Shown: positions 1 through 12,918, numbered from the stretch's first letter. The stretch: 64,000 nucleotides of DNA from Phascolomyces articulosus (GCA_025677815.1 JAIXMP010000069.1:1-64000); one strand, 5' to 3'. Made by a program: numbers and translations. The notes: generated by a model from the letters alone, not told the origin.

Positions 1-1258
1 TTGGTCCTACATATGAAAATCATTTCAAGCCTAACATTGCAGGTGTTGGTGGTTTTGTTTTTTCAACTTATCCACGTTACATGGGTTCTTGGCAAACCAT
101 CAATGGAACATCTATGTCAGCACCCTATTTTTCTGGATCTTTTGCCCTTTATTTGAAAGCAATGAGGGACGACACACAGCAACAAAAACAAACACCCGCT
201 TACATGCTCGAGCAGTTCCAAAACCATGCCTCCAAAGTTCCTTCTTGGAATTTTAAAGATGTTTATCTTTCACCTTTTGTTCAATCAGCCGGTCTTGTTC
301 AAGGTAAAATTCGAATCCATTATTTAAATACCCAGCGCAGGAAGAAAGAAACCTGAGGTTGTTTATTGTCAACGATAATATTAATATATAATTTTAACAT
401 ATAGTCCATGATGCAATTCATCAAAAAACTCATGTAACACCCGCCACCATTAGTTTTAATGATACTGCCAATTTAGTCAACACACGCACAGTGACTATTA
501 CAAACAATGGCGATTTCACAGTTGAATACGATATTGTCAATCATCGCAGTGAATCGATTCTACCATATGTTCGTGACAGTTATGTTTTCACAAAACAAAT
601 TCAGTATATAAATAATATGACAGCTCATATCGAATTCCCCTACGAAGCAATCAGACTTTTGCCCGGACAATATATTGATGTCAATCTCACCATCACGCCA
701 CCAGACGCCGATCCATCACTTCATCTCATGTATGGTGGATTTATCCTCTTTAAAGATAGATCAGCGAATAAAAAGGATCTTACTGTGCCATACATTGGCA
801 TTGTTGGCGATCAACGGGAGCTCCCTGTGTTTGCTCCAAATCTCCCAGCTGTCGCTGGTTCCGATGGTAATTTTATTAGCAAGGCACAAACTATTGTATA
901 CGATCAGAAGGATGAAAACACTGCACCCTTTATTGTGTTCTCCTTTGCTACACCAACCAAACGAGTCAATTTTGAACTGTACGATAGTGTAAACAACAAG
1001 CTTGTGGGCTATGTTCTTCCATCCACTGACTTTCTACCACGACCAACATACACCGAAGACGATCCTTCAGCAGATCAAAGTTCATTCCAATGGACTGGCA
1101 CCTATTTTAATTCATCCATCCGTGATCCCAAAGCAACACCATCCCAAGTCAGTCAAGGATCATATTATATCGTCATCTCCGCCCTTAAGTTATTGGGCGA
1201 TCCAAATAATTCTCAAGACTGGGAAAGCTGGCGATCAAATATCATTCAAGTTATTTGA
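1..1258 (+). CDS. Subtilisin-like serine protease (peptidase S8), 3' part
   Basis: This is the C-terminal 384 residues of a secreted subtilase; the 5' part lies outside the window. Exons are 1-303 (reading frame from base 3) and 405-1258, joined across a 101-base gt..ag intron at a split Val codon. The first exon carries the catalytic-serine motif GTSMSAPYFSG (about bases 108-140), preceded by the substrate-groove stretch FKPNIAGVGG. After the intron comes a beta-rich domain (FNDTANLVNTRTVTITNNG and onward) like the Fn3-type domain that follows the protease domain in C5a-peptidase-like and Vpr-like subtilases. The gene ends in TGA. It is paralogous to the subtilase at 2576-6256 and convergent with it; the intron position before the Fn3-like domain is shared. 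Asp and His cannot be judged here, but the serine motif is canonical, so this copy may be active, unlike its neighbour. Confidence 0.88.
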
Positions 1259-2575
1259 ATGCTGTATTTTGGTGTATTCCTTATTAGTAGAGTATAACCC
1301 ATGTTTCATTTATTATCTATATAACATGTGTATTAGTAGAATGTACCATTCCCTTTATTAAAAGTTTACTATTTCTTGTGTAAATAAAAGACTTTCTGGA
1401 ATTTTTGTATGTAATATAAAACGTAACGTTTGGTTTCTATATAATTTATATTTTAATTGGAGCAGCGATAGCCAATTTCTTTTTATATATATGAATATAT
1501 TAATTTTGTAAATGGGATTGCTATGGCCAGCTTTCTCTGGTGCCATTTTAGTAATTTGTTTCACCCTTCCTCATGAGTGCTACATACGAATATCAAACGT
1601 AGACAACCTTTTATATATTTTATTCTGGTTACGCTGATCTCTATTTCACGACGATCACATTTCATTATTTATACAAAAACAACGTATATATACACATGGG
1701 TATACATATTGATGTGTGTTTGCCAGTAACATATCTGTCGTGCTAATATGTGCCCAAAATAAACCGTCAAGAAAGTAACAGCGCCTGTAGCATCAATATC
1801 ATTGGTCTCTCATATATGGATAAGACAGCAACGGTCGTAACTACATAATACTGTGCATTGGTTATAAGCTATGAAAATGTATATTTAAAAAAAATCACTG
1901 AGCAATCCAAAAACCTGACAGATGGGTGTGTCAAACTATGAAGAGTAAAGCAATGTATATACTCTTTATAATGGATCCTCCTGATTTCCCTATTTTCTAT
2001 ATAAAAATAAATATTATTACTTCTTGCCACCATATCAATTAGATCAACATATCAATTTACATTTATCGCCGCTGAGAAGAAAATCTAATTAAAAATGAGA
2101 AGGTCTGAGCGTACATGTTTTCACACACACATACACACACATATATATATATTATGCGTTATGCGTTTGTAAACGAAGAGAGTTACTGATTAACTGTTAT
2201 ATAGTATATCACTTATCAATTTTACATGGATCGTCTTGTATCTAGAGGATCGCGATCGTAACATTATTATTTATGTGTAACAGTTTATTTTAAATACAAG
2301 TGAAATTACGTCCTCTCTTTTCTTTCGTTAAAAACTATTATATTAAGGGTCTCATGAATCACTTCGTCTATTTCCTATTTCGTATTCTATCGAACACTAC
2401 AATCTATACCGACGTGTATAAAATTTTTCATTGAAAAGTTATTTTCATATTGTATATTATAAGTAATCATAAAGATATATTATATAATTTGAATAGTATA
2501 GTAGTTTTAGTTGGCAAGTAATACACGTTATTTATAACACTACATTTATTCAATTTTTTTTACTATAATATAAAT
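1259..2575. other. Intergenic, between two convergent subtilase genes
   Basis: AT-rich 1.3-kb spacer holding the 3' ends of both subtilase genes. A short (CA)n/(TA)n run lies near 2120-2150. No conserved ORF, tRNA or repeat was recognised. Confidence 0.6.
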
Positions 2576-5500
2576 TTACACAATTCTGAATGTGTTCGAA
2601 AGCCACACATCCCAATCATCAATGTTGTTCGGGTCACCGTATAACCGTAGTGCTCGAATAATGAAATGGTATGGTCCACCAGCATCGAGATCGACACGTC
2701 TGGGCAATTGTAAGGAGCTTACTCTTTGTTCTTTTGTAGGAGGATCCGACACATAGTATCGAACGTCCCAATAGTTTGAAAAAGTTTCATTCTTCCTCTT
2801 AGTACTTATTTGTAAATAACTTTTTGGTTGTAAAGCGTGGCCAATCATTTGATTATTGTTGCTGTTGTATAATAGGTATTCAACTCGTATGGTCGGTACA
2901 CTCAAAGAAATTTCAATCATGGGTAATACTTTGCTGCTATTATATGCCTTTCGATTATATAGGAGTGTATTGTCTTGCTGTACTTTGTCACCTCGGTGGT
3001 TGAACAATATTGGATATCCTTCCGTAAACATGTTTGTATTCATGTTTTCGGGGTCATTAGATAGAAATAATCCTTTTCGTGTTATGTCGTAGTATACGTT
3101 ACGTGCATTACCGAACATGCCGATGTATGGAACATTAATATCTTTGGAAGACGGCTGCAATTTCTTGTTACTGATAAACGTGATGAACCCCGAAAACATT
3201 CCACTATTGTAGTTTTCTTCGTGCTTTTCCAGTTCAATATCAATTGTTTTACTCTTGTGGGGATGAATTGTAATGCCATTGTCAAAATCATAGTTGGAAA
3301 TTTCAAACACTACATGACTATTAGAGTTTACGATTTTGTAGTGAGCTACGGAAGTGCCATAATTGCTGATGGTGACTGAGTGCTTTCTAATTCCGTGAAC
3401 TGTATCATTGAAACTATTTATTTCATTGATTCAAACATACATATCAATAATGGATATTATTATTAATACTATTATAAATGTTTTTAAATAACTTTCTCTC
3501 TATGAAAATTACCTGATGGCACCGGGTGAAATATGAGTGGTTTGAAGGATTGCATCGTTGACTGTTATTGATAAAATACCGGTTTTAAAAAAGATAATAA
3601 GTGAACAGTAATGCAAATATGAGTTTTTAAGTTTTCAGTGACAAGAGTTAACAAAAAGAAAATGCTCCATTTGAATATCAGTAATGTAAAGATACGCTTA
3701 ACGTAAATGGGTTGTAAAAAAAAAATTCACCTTGAACGAGCCCTGCACCCTGATGAAAGGGTGTGTAATATGGATCACTTGGTCGCCCTATATTCGCATA
3801 ATTCTGGAACTGTTCGAGGACAAACTCTGGCAATGATTGTTGTCGGAGAAGTTCAGGTTGAACATATCCTATTTTATCTTCAAGTGCTTTCAAATAAAGA
3901 GCAAAACAGCCAGCAACATAAGCGGCTGCTAAAGATGTGCTGCTACCAGTTCGCCATAAACCATTATGATGTGGAACAGCTGTAGTATATACGTGACCAC
4001 CTATACCTGCGATGTTAGGCTTGAAATCAAATTCGTAAGATGGGCCGTGGCTTGAAAATTCCGAAACACTGTTAAAAGTATCAATTATGTTCGATTCGAT
4101 AGTAAAGTGAGTGATAATTGGAACTGATGTCAACCCATTAAAGGCATTCACAATATTGGTACCATCAGCGTATGTAATACCAGCAACGGGAATATTAACA
4201 AACTGTTCTATAGAAGGATTAAAGGGACCTTCTGATTTTTCTTGATTAGCTACTATAATTCCAATTACTCCTTCTTCTTTTAAATTATACACTTGTTCAG
4301 TGTACGGACAACTACTGCTAAATGGTATAATAGCAATTTTCCCTTTAATATTGGAATCAATAAGATGTGGCTGACAAGCATCTGAGCCTGGAATAACAAG
4401 CTCTCCACTTGGAAAATGGACGTTTTTTGGAGATAATATACCTATTATTTTATTAACCAGAGAATATGTTATTTAATAGGTTATTATTATAATGCCATGT
4501 GTTGCTGCCTCAACAATGTTGAAATACCAGATTACATATTTGTAGATTGACAGAAAAATAAACATATATGTACAAAGCTATGCAATTATATAACATTAAC
4601 ATACATACCAATGGTGTGAGAAAGACCTTCTACCGAGACTGATGTACTAAGTGCCTCAATATTATATTGGTTGTCAACTGATGCCACGGAAACAACACCT
4701 TTACCAGAACTTGGAGATGTAACACCGAAAATAGTATTATCACCATTTAATCCAGCACCAGCAATAACTATAAATTCATGTATATATATAATTATCATAA
4801 GTATATATAATAATATTATTACATACTATTATTAATACGTATTGTTTAAAATACACACCAATTCTTCCTTCATTTACAATTTTTTCAGCAGCAACAGCTA
4901 CAGGTCTCTCTGACCATGCTCCATCAAAATAGACATCCACGACGATAATTTGAGCACCGGAGACATAAGCTCGGTTCATTGCGTCTATTACGATATCCTC
5001 GTACGTGAGGCCATCACATCCCATCACTCTCCAACTACTAAGGTTAGCGCCAGGAGCAGCACCTTGGAAGTACTATAAAAACAAGTATTGCAGCAAAGGT
5101 TTCCCATTTTTAGTTTTACAAATCATTCTCAGTTATTCGTGGCTTTTTTGTGAAATTAGAGAAAATGTGAAAGTTTAAGGTTGTTTTTTTGATTCATCCT
5201 TTCTATAAATAATGGAATTAACGGGGCTCTACTGTACTTATGTGTCTTTATAAAAACATGTTCTAATATGTACCTCGGTCTCGGTATTTAAATACCCTCC
5301 TATAACACCTGCAACTTGAGTGCCATACCCTGTGTAATAATAATGAAGAATAAGAAGCATAAAAATAATACTAAGTGTCAAAAGCTCTGGATTATTAATA
5401 TTATTTTTGGGTCCCATACCTCCGTAACCATTTTGAAAATATTCAGAGCATTCATCCAATGGATCATTATCTGGAAAGGAAATAATGCCATTCCATATAT

Positions 5501-6256
5501 CAACATCAAGAGACGGAGCACCAACAAAATCCCAGCCATCAAAAACCTTGAAACCTGGACCAAAACCTCCACCTAAAGCTGGATGATTGTAATCCACACC
5601 TAAATCGTCATAAACCCAAAATATTAGATTAAATGCGCTTTTTGATGAATTATAAAACAAATGAATCAAGGGTTACCATCAGAAATAATAGCAATGTGTA
5701 TTCCCTGGCCGGTATTGCCTTGTTGATGAAGTGTATCCACTTGAGTCAAATAATGAGGTAGCACTTGTCTCATTTTTTCTAGGTCTTTTGGAACTGTTGT
5801 TTTTATAGGGGCTCGTCGAACTCGGCGAATTTTACGTGGTTGTGGGGAATCGTTATCGGCAAGAGAATATGTGCTGGTTGTAGATGCTTTTCGCTGTTTC
5901 TGGGTTAGAACATGAATTGGATAGACGCCAGTGACTAAGCTTGAATGATTAATTGTTTCAAGGATTTTGCCATGCAAATCATCCTTTGTTGCACCCATCT
6001 GAATAGTGGCACCTCGCATCAAATCGTAATCAAGCACACGAGCAATTGAAAGCTTGGCGTTAGGAAATTTGCTTTTAAGATGATCTAAGAGAAGTTTCGA
6101 ATCATGATGGGCATCGCTACTACCAGCAAATTCGACCATAAATCTTCCAGGTACGTGATCTTGGTGTTGTGCTGATACATGAGGTGTTTTGGTCGATAGT
6201 ATATAAATAATCGACAGAAACAGTAACAAAAATCTAATGTAATTAAAGTACATCAT
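2576..6256 (-). CDS. Secreted subtilase-fold protein, probably catalytically inactive
   Basis: Eight exons: 6256-5677, 5599-5420, 5329-5274, 5072-4859, 4767-4609, 4441-3731, 3561-3513 and 3413-2576. All splices are gt/ag and the phases close to 928 residues. Order: a signal peptide (about residues 1-30, hydrophobic LLLFLSIIYIL core), an I9-type propeptide (PGRFMVEFAG...), an S8 domain with a PA-like insert (about 400-500), and an Fn3-like C-terminal domain. The fold motifs are clear (DGVDYNHPALGGGFG, FKPNIAGIGG, TSLAAAYVAG). The catalytic residues are not: the Asp position reads ISDGVD (Ser192 for the usual IDTGVD), the HGTHVAG motif reads YGTQVAG (Tyr255), and the oxyanion AGN reads AGLN (Leu350). 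Only Ser566 remains. The long intact ORF suggests a selected pseudoprotease, not a decayed gene. Paralogue of the gene at 1-1258. Confidence 0.88.
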
Positions 6257-6538
6257 TTTGTTATTGTTTATTTAATAGTGATCCGAATTATATCCAAGTA
6301 AACAATGGAAGCGATGTATAGCAATTAAATAAGTCAATGAACGATAGAGATGGGATTAAATATAAACAAAAAAATGGAATAAAAAATTTTAAACATGAGA
6401 ACACTTCTCGAAAAAAAAAATTAGATTCTTTATTTTCATGGTTTTGGTTTCGGCTTAGTTTTTTTGGTTGTAGTACAATGATTGGAAGAAGTAGTTGGTG
6501 TAATGAAGAGAAGCTCTTCAACAAGAACTGTCAATAAG
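6257..6538. other. Spacer upstream of the subtilase start
   Basis: Likely promoter of the minus-strand subtilase. Two small overlapping ORFs here (6288-6524 minus, 6337-6537 plus) have low-complexity composition and no recognisable motif, so they are not called as genes. Confidence 0.4.
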
Positions 6539-6827
6539 CTAATAAAGATTGTGGAATCGCGGACCTTCTGGATTTCGCCACTTTAAAAAAAATACCATAG
6601 TTGGAATTCCAGTACTTCGGCAACGATACACAAGGGTATTGTCATCATATGCGGCCAATGACAACAAATCTCTTCCTCTCCACTCTTCCTCTACAGATTA
6701 AAGTTTTTTTAGAAAGAGATTTTGCTATTTTATTTAAAAAAAAATAATTGATTACATATACCAATACTGGAGGAAAGAAAGGAATATCATTTTCCAGAAA
6801 TATTGCCATAAAAGTTATACCCAATGA
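6539..6827 (-). pseudogene. Orphan C-terminal coding fragment, unknown protein
   Basis: Two adjoining exon-like pieces on the minus strand read through in one frame: 6827-6762 (22 codons) and 6688-6539 (49 codons plus TAG). They are separated by a 73-base gt..ag intron. The reading has clear protein-like composition, with pieces such as EEWRGRDLLSLAAYDDN and FFLKWRNPEGPRF. No upstream exons with a start codon were found in 6828-7966; the one short splice-like piece near 6915-6935 does not give a frame. I do not recognise the family. It is either the last two exons of a gene whose 5' part was missed or, more likely, a truncated remnant. Confidence 0.4.
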
Positions 6828-7966
6828 CTAAAATATTTTTTTTTCTTATCATGGCAGTAATGTGATATATCATCTTGGTTTTTTTCTAATAATATATTTT
6901 ACGTTTGGGCTGTTGATTTGATCTGCAATAAGGAAGGATAAACTAATCATTTATGATATAAATTACTGGAAATTTTCTTTACGATAAAAAGTATTGTATA
7001 TGAAGTTATACTCCTTAATAACAAATATTGGTATTATTATATATTCAGATGGTTTCATCTCATCTTAAGAAACACCATCATCCATACCTCGTTGGATCTA
7101 TCGCTTTTTTTTGTATTACGTACCTTGCGGCGCGTTTGGGGAAGAAAAAAGAATAATGATACTATTAATAACCCCACATCACAATATTTAACTTTTTCTT
7201 GACCGGAGAAAAAAAAGCACCCATACATTTTCCTACTTTAGCACTTCTCAACTGATAGTGTGGCTCCATTGTACTTTAATATATCCATTATAGCTGATTA
7301 ACAATTTTTACACTTGATTCATGTGAAGGGTAGCTACACCAGTGCTAGCCATTTGGAAATCACCTTAGGATTTATTGCTATTTGCGGAGATATTCAACCT
7401 TTTGCAGCTTTGAAGGTGTGAAAGTAAGACTTTCTTATAAAGCCGAAAGGTATCTCTAACCACAGTCTATAACCAGAACATGCTTCCTTATTTTCTATCT
7501 TTAGATGCTGATATTGCCATAATGATAATTATCTTGATATCGTTGCTATTATGCAGCTAGGAATAACAATGCAAATGTCTATAAGAGAGTAATGTTTTAT
7601 TTATTAGAAAAGAAAAGTATTAGGATAGCAATATTGTTGCACATCAGTAAAGATACTTTCTTTATAAACTTTATTATACTGAAAAGCTTATTCTACAAAT
7701 ACTTTTCTCGTTTTTTTATTAACCCGAAACCACTTACCTCTAACCAAAGCTTTGGTGTTTATAAACTTGGAAATTTTAATGACTTATTCTTGGATAGGAA
7801 ATTTTCCTGAAGAAGTGGTATAGTAATATTTAATATAAAAAAATTAAGATATAAAATAATGATATGTATATAAAAATTATAGAGAGAATGTAATCCTTCA
7901 AAAGAAAAGTAACAACAATAAAATTAAATAATATATTTGTCATTAAATACAATATTTTTTTAAAAT
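6828..7966. other. AT-rich spacer with a weak plus-strand coding-like stretch
   Basis: No complete gene is visible. Around 7327-7420 the plus strand reads a short open frame (GSYTSASHLEITLGFIAICG and onward, to a TGA) with protein-like composition, but no start codon or splice context supports it. The ORF at 7592-7810 is low complexity and not credible. Confidence 0.3.
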
Positions 7967-9915
7967 TTAATTATTTTCAACGTTAAATCGATTACTATTA
8001 TATATTTGTACATCGTTAATATGTTGCTTTAGCAACACTCTGCCTTCTTCTGAAATGAACGTATTATACATGATCAATGTCTTTAATGTTTTACAAGCAA
8101 TAATATTCCCTACTGCCTCATCCGTCAACTTGATACGCGCAATATCAAGTTGAGTGAGTTCTGACATTTCAGCTACGTGTTGTGTAAACTGTGTTATTTC
8201 TGAGGTAACAATGTCAGCATCTCCAAGATTATGAACAGATAATTCTTGCAAAGTGGTGATATTGGCCGAATTCGAAAGTACCCTGCTGTTCACACCATGA
8301 CACCCAACAATATATAGTTTCTGTAAACACCGTTGTTGTTCTTTTCCAAATCGTTCCAAACATGGAAGAAACCCCAGGCACCCAACATTAAAAGATACCA
8401 AATATAGTTTACGAAGATGCTTCATGTCTCCTACTGCATCAAAAATACCATTCAAAGTCTCCATGGAAGTCCATGGGTTAGTCACTTCATCATTTTCTTC
8501 TTCGTCTTCATCATAACAATTTTGTAATCGAAGTGATTTTAGATTTGGATAACTACGCAGCATGGCTGGAAGATGATTTCGAAAGACAGTCGTACTAGTT
8601 AACAGATCAATATATAAATGAGTCAAACTGTACATGATAGTAGAAGAGAGAGGTCGCCAGCAATTCTCCAGTGAAGCGGTGCTATCAGTGCTGTAGTGTC
8701 GGAATCGTCCAAGATAGAGCGCTCTAAGTGATTGAGCGCTTTTCAATAGCCGATCGCCTATACTTTCTAGAGATCGGACCGGACTCAAGGCAAGATATTT
8801 AAAACCATCATCCTCTTCATTGACATTATGTTGTCTCTCTTGCAGTTGTTGCTGATGCGATGAAGGAGTTGGTAATTGAAATAATGAAGGATGCGTATCA
8901 ACAAAACTCTCGTAATCCGTAATCAACGTGATCAATTGTGGAAGCTTACTGTTAATGACGGGTAATATTTCATGAGTACAAGAGCTTAATATCAAAGAAC
9001 GAAGGGATGGTGTATATTGAAAGAGTCGCTCGAGATGAGAAATAGACACTGTATGTTTAACGGGTCGAAGAATGATCTCGGTCAATAGCGTTATATGTGA
9101 AATGGATAGAGTAGTGTCGTCACCGTCATCATCGGTATTATTGTCACAATCAGTGATTTTTTGTACGTGAAGTTCGATGGATGTCAGTTTTTGACAAATG
9201 GTCAAAATACGTCCCAAGGATACTTTGGCTATTGCACGTGGGGTAATGATACGTAAATTTATCAAAGTGTTTGAAACACTTTCTAATATATTGTACAAGT
9301 ATTTAGACAAATTCAATCGATAAGATGCTAAAATATAGTTACAAAAAAATAGATTAGGGAACTTTTTCTCTCTCCACTATAATATTGCATTATTTGAAAA
9401 TATATATATATACATTGATCAGAGATGAGCAGTGAACTTAGATTAGAAAATGGATAGGTCGTGATTAATGAATGAATGTTTTGAAGCATTGTACCGAATT
9501 TAAGATAGATGTTGTTGAAAAATGATAATTTTTTGATATAGTTGGATACCATGGGTAACACAGTGGTTAGTGCATTTTGACTTTTTCCAAGAGATACGAC
9601 TATATGTCGCCACGGAGATGGAATCTCTATTAAAATATCACGCCAAGCATGAGACACCAATGTGCATGTTGCTACGGATTCTGTGTCCAGATGATGAAGT
9701 ATACAACATAATATATCATAGGAACTCTGTGTAATAAAATCAACAAAGTGCGGTTGTTGTTGGTTTTGAATAGGAGCGGTATATAATAACTGACATGTTT
9801 TAAGTGTTGATATGGTATGATGAGTGTTTTCATGTTGATCGTTTGATGAATGGATCGTGTTTAATGGAGTTGTAAATGTTGTAGATGGATTAGAATTCAA
9901 AGTATTTCCCTGCAT
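7967..9915 (-). CDS. F-box / leucine-rich-repeat protein
   Basis: Two exons, 9915-9414 and 9327-7967, with phase-matched gt/ag splicing (Ser codon split), give 620 residues. Residues about 58-105 form an F-box (VDFITQSSYDILCCILHHLD, then TCTLVSHAWRDIL). It is followed by irregular LRR-type strands (LTSIEL, LRSLILSSC, LKSLRLQNC, LRKLYLVSF, LTQLDIARIKL). F-box proteins bind Skp1 in SCF ubiquitin ligases and the LRRs choose the substrate; that role is inferred from the family. The N-terminal 55 residues are Thr/Asn/Ser-rich and probably disordered. The gene is a close structural paralogue of the one at 60718-62725: same F-box beginning VDFIT(Q/E)S, same PWR(H/N)IV segment, and an intron at the same place after the first LRR strand. 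Confidence 0.85.
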
Positions 9916-10896
9916 GTTTTATTCATGTAAAATAAAAAGAGATAAATAAGTCCAAGAGAGGATGGTGTTACAAAATGAAAGACTGGTTATTTTATTTATT
10001 GTATCACTTTGTCCAAGCCATCCAGTTTTTTCATTTTTGCCTGATGTTGAAGATAATGAGGTTATCCTGTAATTTTTTTTTTATTTTCTGTGCGAGTACC
10101 TAGTTTAGATTTTCTTATGCAGGAGTGCTGTAAACATTTCATCGGTTCTAGATTAAAGATATACCCCATGACTATCTCCATATCTTTAATTACACTACTG
10201 TTGGTCTACTGCGCCATAATTTATGGTGAACCATTATTGATAAAATAAAACCATCTATCACAGACTTGATATCGTGGTGTTGTTAGAAAAGTAGTAGTAC
10301 TAGACAATAGATAGCCACGGATGATGAAGAAAGAAACAAAGAATTACATATTGATGGAGGAGACTAAACTAGATTTAGATATTGATTAGAGAGAAAGAGA
10401 CCCTCTCCTTGTTGCGTTTGCATATGACGTATGCAAAGCTATTGCTGCGGTTCAATTTCATCTCCTAATGGATAGAACAGATCATAAAAATAAAAAGCCA
10501 TCTTTTTTATTAGTATTATAATCAACTTTTATAGTTTTCTATATAAAATAAATCCTATATCGTTATTAAGTAGCTAGCATCCATTAACATAGTTAGTATT
10601 TATTATATGATTGGTTTTCCCCTTTTCTGCCAAAAAAACGTCTTAAGATGAAAACCAATTATTTCAGGGGCGAAGAAAAAAAAAATCGATAGAACATTTA
10701 GTGTCTTGACAACATCCAATCAAAATCCGAGACCAACTCCGCAAGTCACAGCCATTTTTTTTTTTTACAAAAAAAAATCTATACACATTTTTTTATATAA
10801 TTCTGTGAGCTGAAACTTCTTTTTTTTCTTCCTCTTTCTCTTCCTCTCTCTCTCTCTCATCCCCCTCCTTACTTTTTTATTTTCTATAAATCTATA
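9916..10896. promoter_or_regulatory. Divergent intergenic region with pyrimidine-rich ARB1 leader
   Basis: About 1 kb between the F-box gene (minus) and ARB1 (plus). The last 80 bases before the ARB1 start are a strong CT tract (about 10815-10875, runs of tctctctc), a common feature of highly expressed ribosome-related fungal promoters and leaders. Poly-A and poly-T runs at about 10675-10790 are also typical of open promoters. No TATA box was assigned. Confidence 0.4.
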
Positions 10897-11381
10897 ATGA
10901 GTGGACAAGTATCAGCTTCCAAGGCTAAGCGTCTCGCAGCTCGTGCTGCAAAGAACGAAGCCAAGGGAAAAGGTGGCAAGCGTGCTGGTAAAACTGAGAA
11001 AGCAGCAGACACAGAAGCAAACGGATCTCCAGCCGCTAATGATCTCAACATGGATAAACTCAAGATTAACGTCGATCGTACTGCCACCGGTGTTTATACT
11101 TCGCAGGAACGTAGTCGTGATATTAAGATTGAATCTTATTCCCTCAACTATCACGGTCGTGTCTTGATTGATAACGCTACCATCGAACTTAACTTTGGTC
11201 GTCGTTATGGTCTTATTGGTGCTAACGGTTCGGGCAAATCCACCTTTTTGGCATCTCTTGCTGAACGAGATATCGAAATTCCTCCTCATATCGATGTAAG
11301 TATATTTACCTCCTTATCTTTGAATCAAAAAAGTTGGGAAATGGATTGGTCCTATATATATATATATTTATGCAATAAAAA

Positions 11382-11421
<40 letters not shown>

Positions 11422-12918
11422 ACAAGATATACAAGAGAAGGTCGGATAAATTGAATATAAGATAATAACAATATAAATCATTTCATATGATATTTATAGA
11501 CATATTTGTTGAACCAAGAAGCTGAACCATCCGATATGAATGCTGTTGAAGCAGTTATTGATCATGCCAAGAATGAAGTTGCTCGTTTGGAAAAGCAAGT
11601 AGAGGATCTTCTTGCTGATGAAGATGCTGACAACCCATTGCTCGACGATTTGTACGAGCGTATCGAACAAATGGACCCAGACTCTTTTGAAACCCGTGCA
11701 TGCACCTTGTTGTATGGTTTAGGTTTCACCACGCAACAGATGGCAAAGATGACCAAGGACATGTCTGGTGGTTGGCGTATGCGTGTGGCCCTTGCGCGTG
11801 CCTTGTTTATTCGTCCCACTTTACTCTTGTTGGATGAACCTACCAACCATTTGGATTTGGAAGCTTGTGTTTGGTTAGAAGAATACTTGAAGACATACAA
11901 CCGTATTCTTGTCGTCAACTCTCACTCTCAAGATTTCTTGAACGGTGTCTGTACCAACATGATGCACTTGACCCACAAGCGTAAATTGGTCTACTATGGT
12001 GGTAACTATGACATGTTTGTTAAGACCAAGGAAGAAAATGAAGTCAACCAAGCCAAGGCTTATCAAAAGCAACAAGATGAAATTGCTCACATTAAGAAAT
12101 TCATTGCTTCCGCTGGTACTTACGCCAATTTGGTCCGTCAAGCCAAGTCTAAGCAAAAGATTATTGATAAAATGGAGGCTGCTGGTTTGATTGAAAAGGT
12201 CGAAAACCCTCACAAGTTTGTCTTTACTTTTACTGATATGCCCAAGTTACCCCCACCTGTCCTTGCTTTCCAAGAAGTGTCCTTCTCATACTCTGGTGAT
12301 ATGTCCAAGGCTTTGTACAAGAATATTGAATTGGGTATTGATATGGATTCTCGTGTGGCTTTGGTCGGTCCCAATGGTGCTGGTAAATCCACTCTTCTTA
12401 AGCTCATGAGTGGTGAATTGATGCCTACCGAAGGTCGTGTTCAACGTCATACTTCCCTCAAGCTTGGCAAGTACTCTCAGCACTCTGCTGATCAACTTGA
12501 ATTGGACTTGTCTCCTATTGATTATATGCGCAAGAAATTCCCATCTGTCAGCACAGAAGTAACTTTCTGGCGTCAACAAATTGGTCGTTATGGTTTGTCT
12601 GGTACCCATCAAACTTCTCCTATCGAACAATTGTCCGATGGTCTCAAGTCTCGTCTCGTCTTTTGTGAATTAGCTGTCTTGCATCCTCACATTATCTTGT
12701 TGGACGAACCTACCAATCACTTGGATATGGAATCTATTGATTCTCTTGCTGAAGCAATCAATGCTTTCTCTGGTGGTGTTGTTCTTGTTTCTCACGACTT
12801 CCGTCTTATTTCACAAGTTGCTCAACAAATCTGGCGATGCGAGAATGGACAAGTCATGCCTTTCGAAGGTTCCATCAATGAATACAAGGAATCTCTCAGA
12901 AAGAATGTCAAGTTGTAA
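10897..12918 (+). CDS. ARB1: ABCF ATPase, Arb1/ABCF2 orthologue (ribosome biogenesis)
   Basis: Two exons, 10897-11295 and 11500-12918, joined in phase 0, encode 605 residues, close to the 610 of yeast Arb1. It is a soluble twin-ATPase of the ABC-F family without membrane segments. N-terminal lysine-rich extension (about 1-50). ABC1: Walker A GANGSGKST (about 109-117), signature MSGGWRMRVALARAL, Walker B LLLLDEPTNHLD. A charged linker follows (EENEVNQAKAYQKQQDE...). ABC2: Walker A GPNGAGKST, signature LSDGLKSRLVF, Walker B ILLDEPTNHLD. Arb1 shuttles between nucleus and cytoplasm and acts in 40S and 60S maturation. Codon use is strongly biased (ggt, gct, aag, ttg) compared with neighbours, consistent with high expression. 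The only intron contains an (AT)n microsatellite. ABCF2-type assignment is favoured over GCN20 by size and by the GVYTSQERSRDIKIES entry segment. Confidence 0.93.
11385..11417. repeat. (AT)n microsatellite inside the ARB1 intron
   Basis: About 33 bases of alternating ta within the 204-base intron. Similar TA runs occur at 20545-20571 (RCC1 3' UTR), 21728-21764 (HOG1 intron 1) and about 63770-63795 (Argonaute intron 1). Confidence 0.85.
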
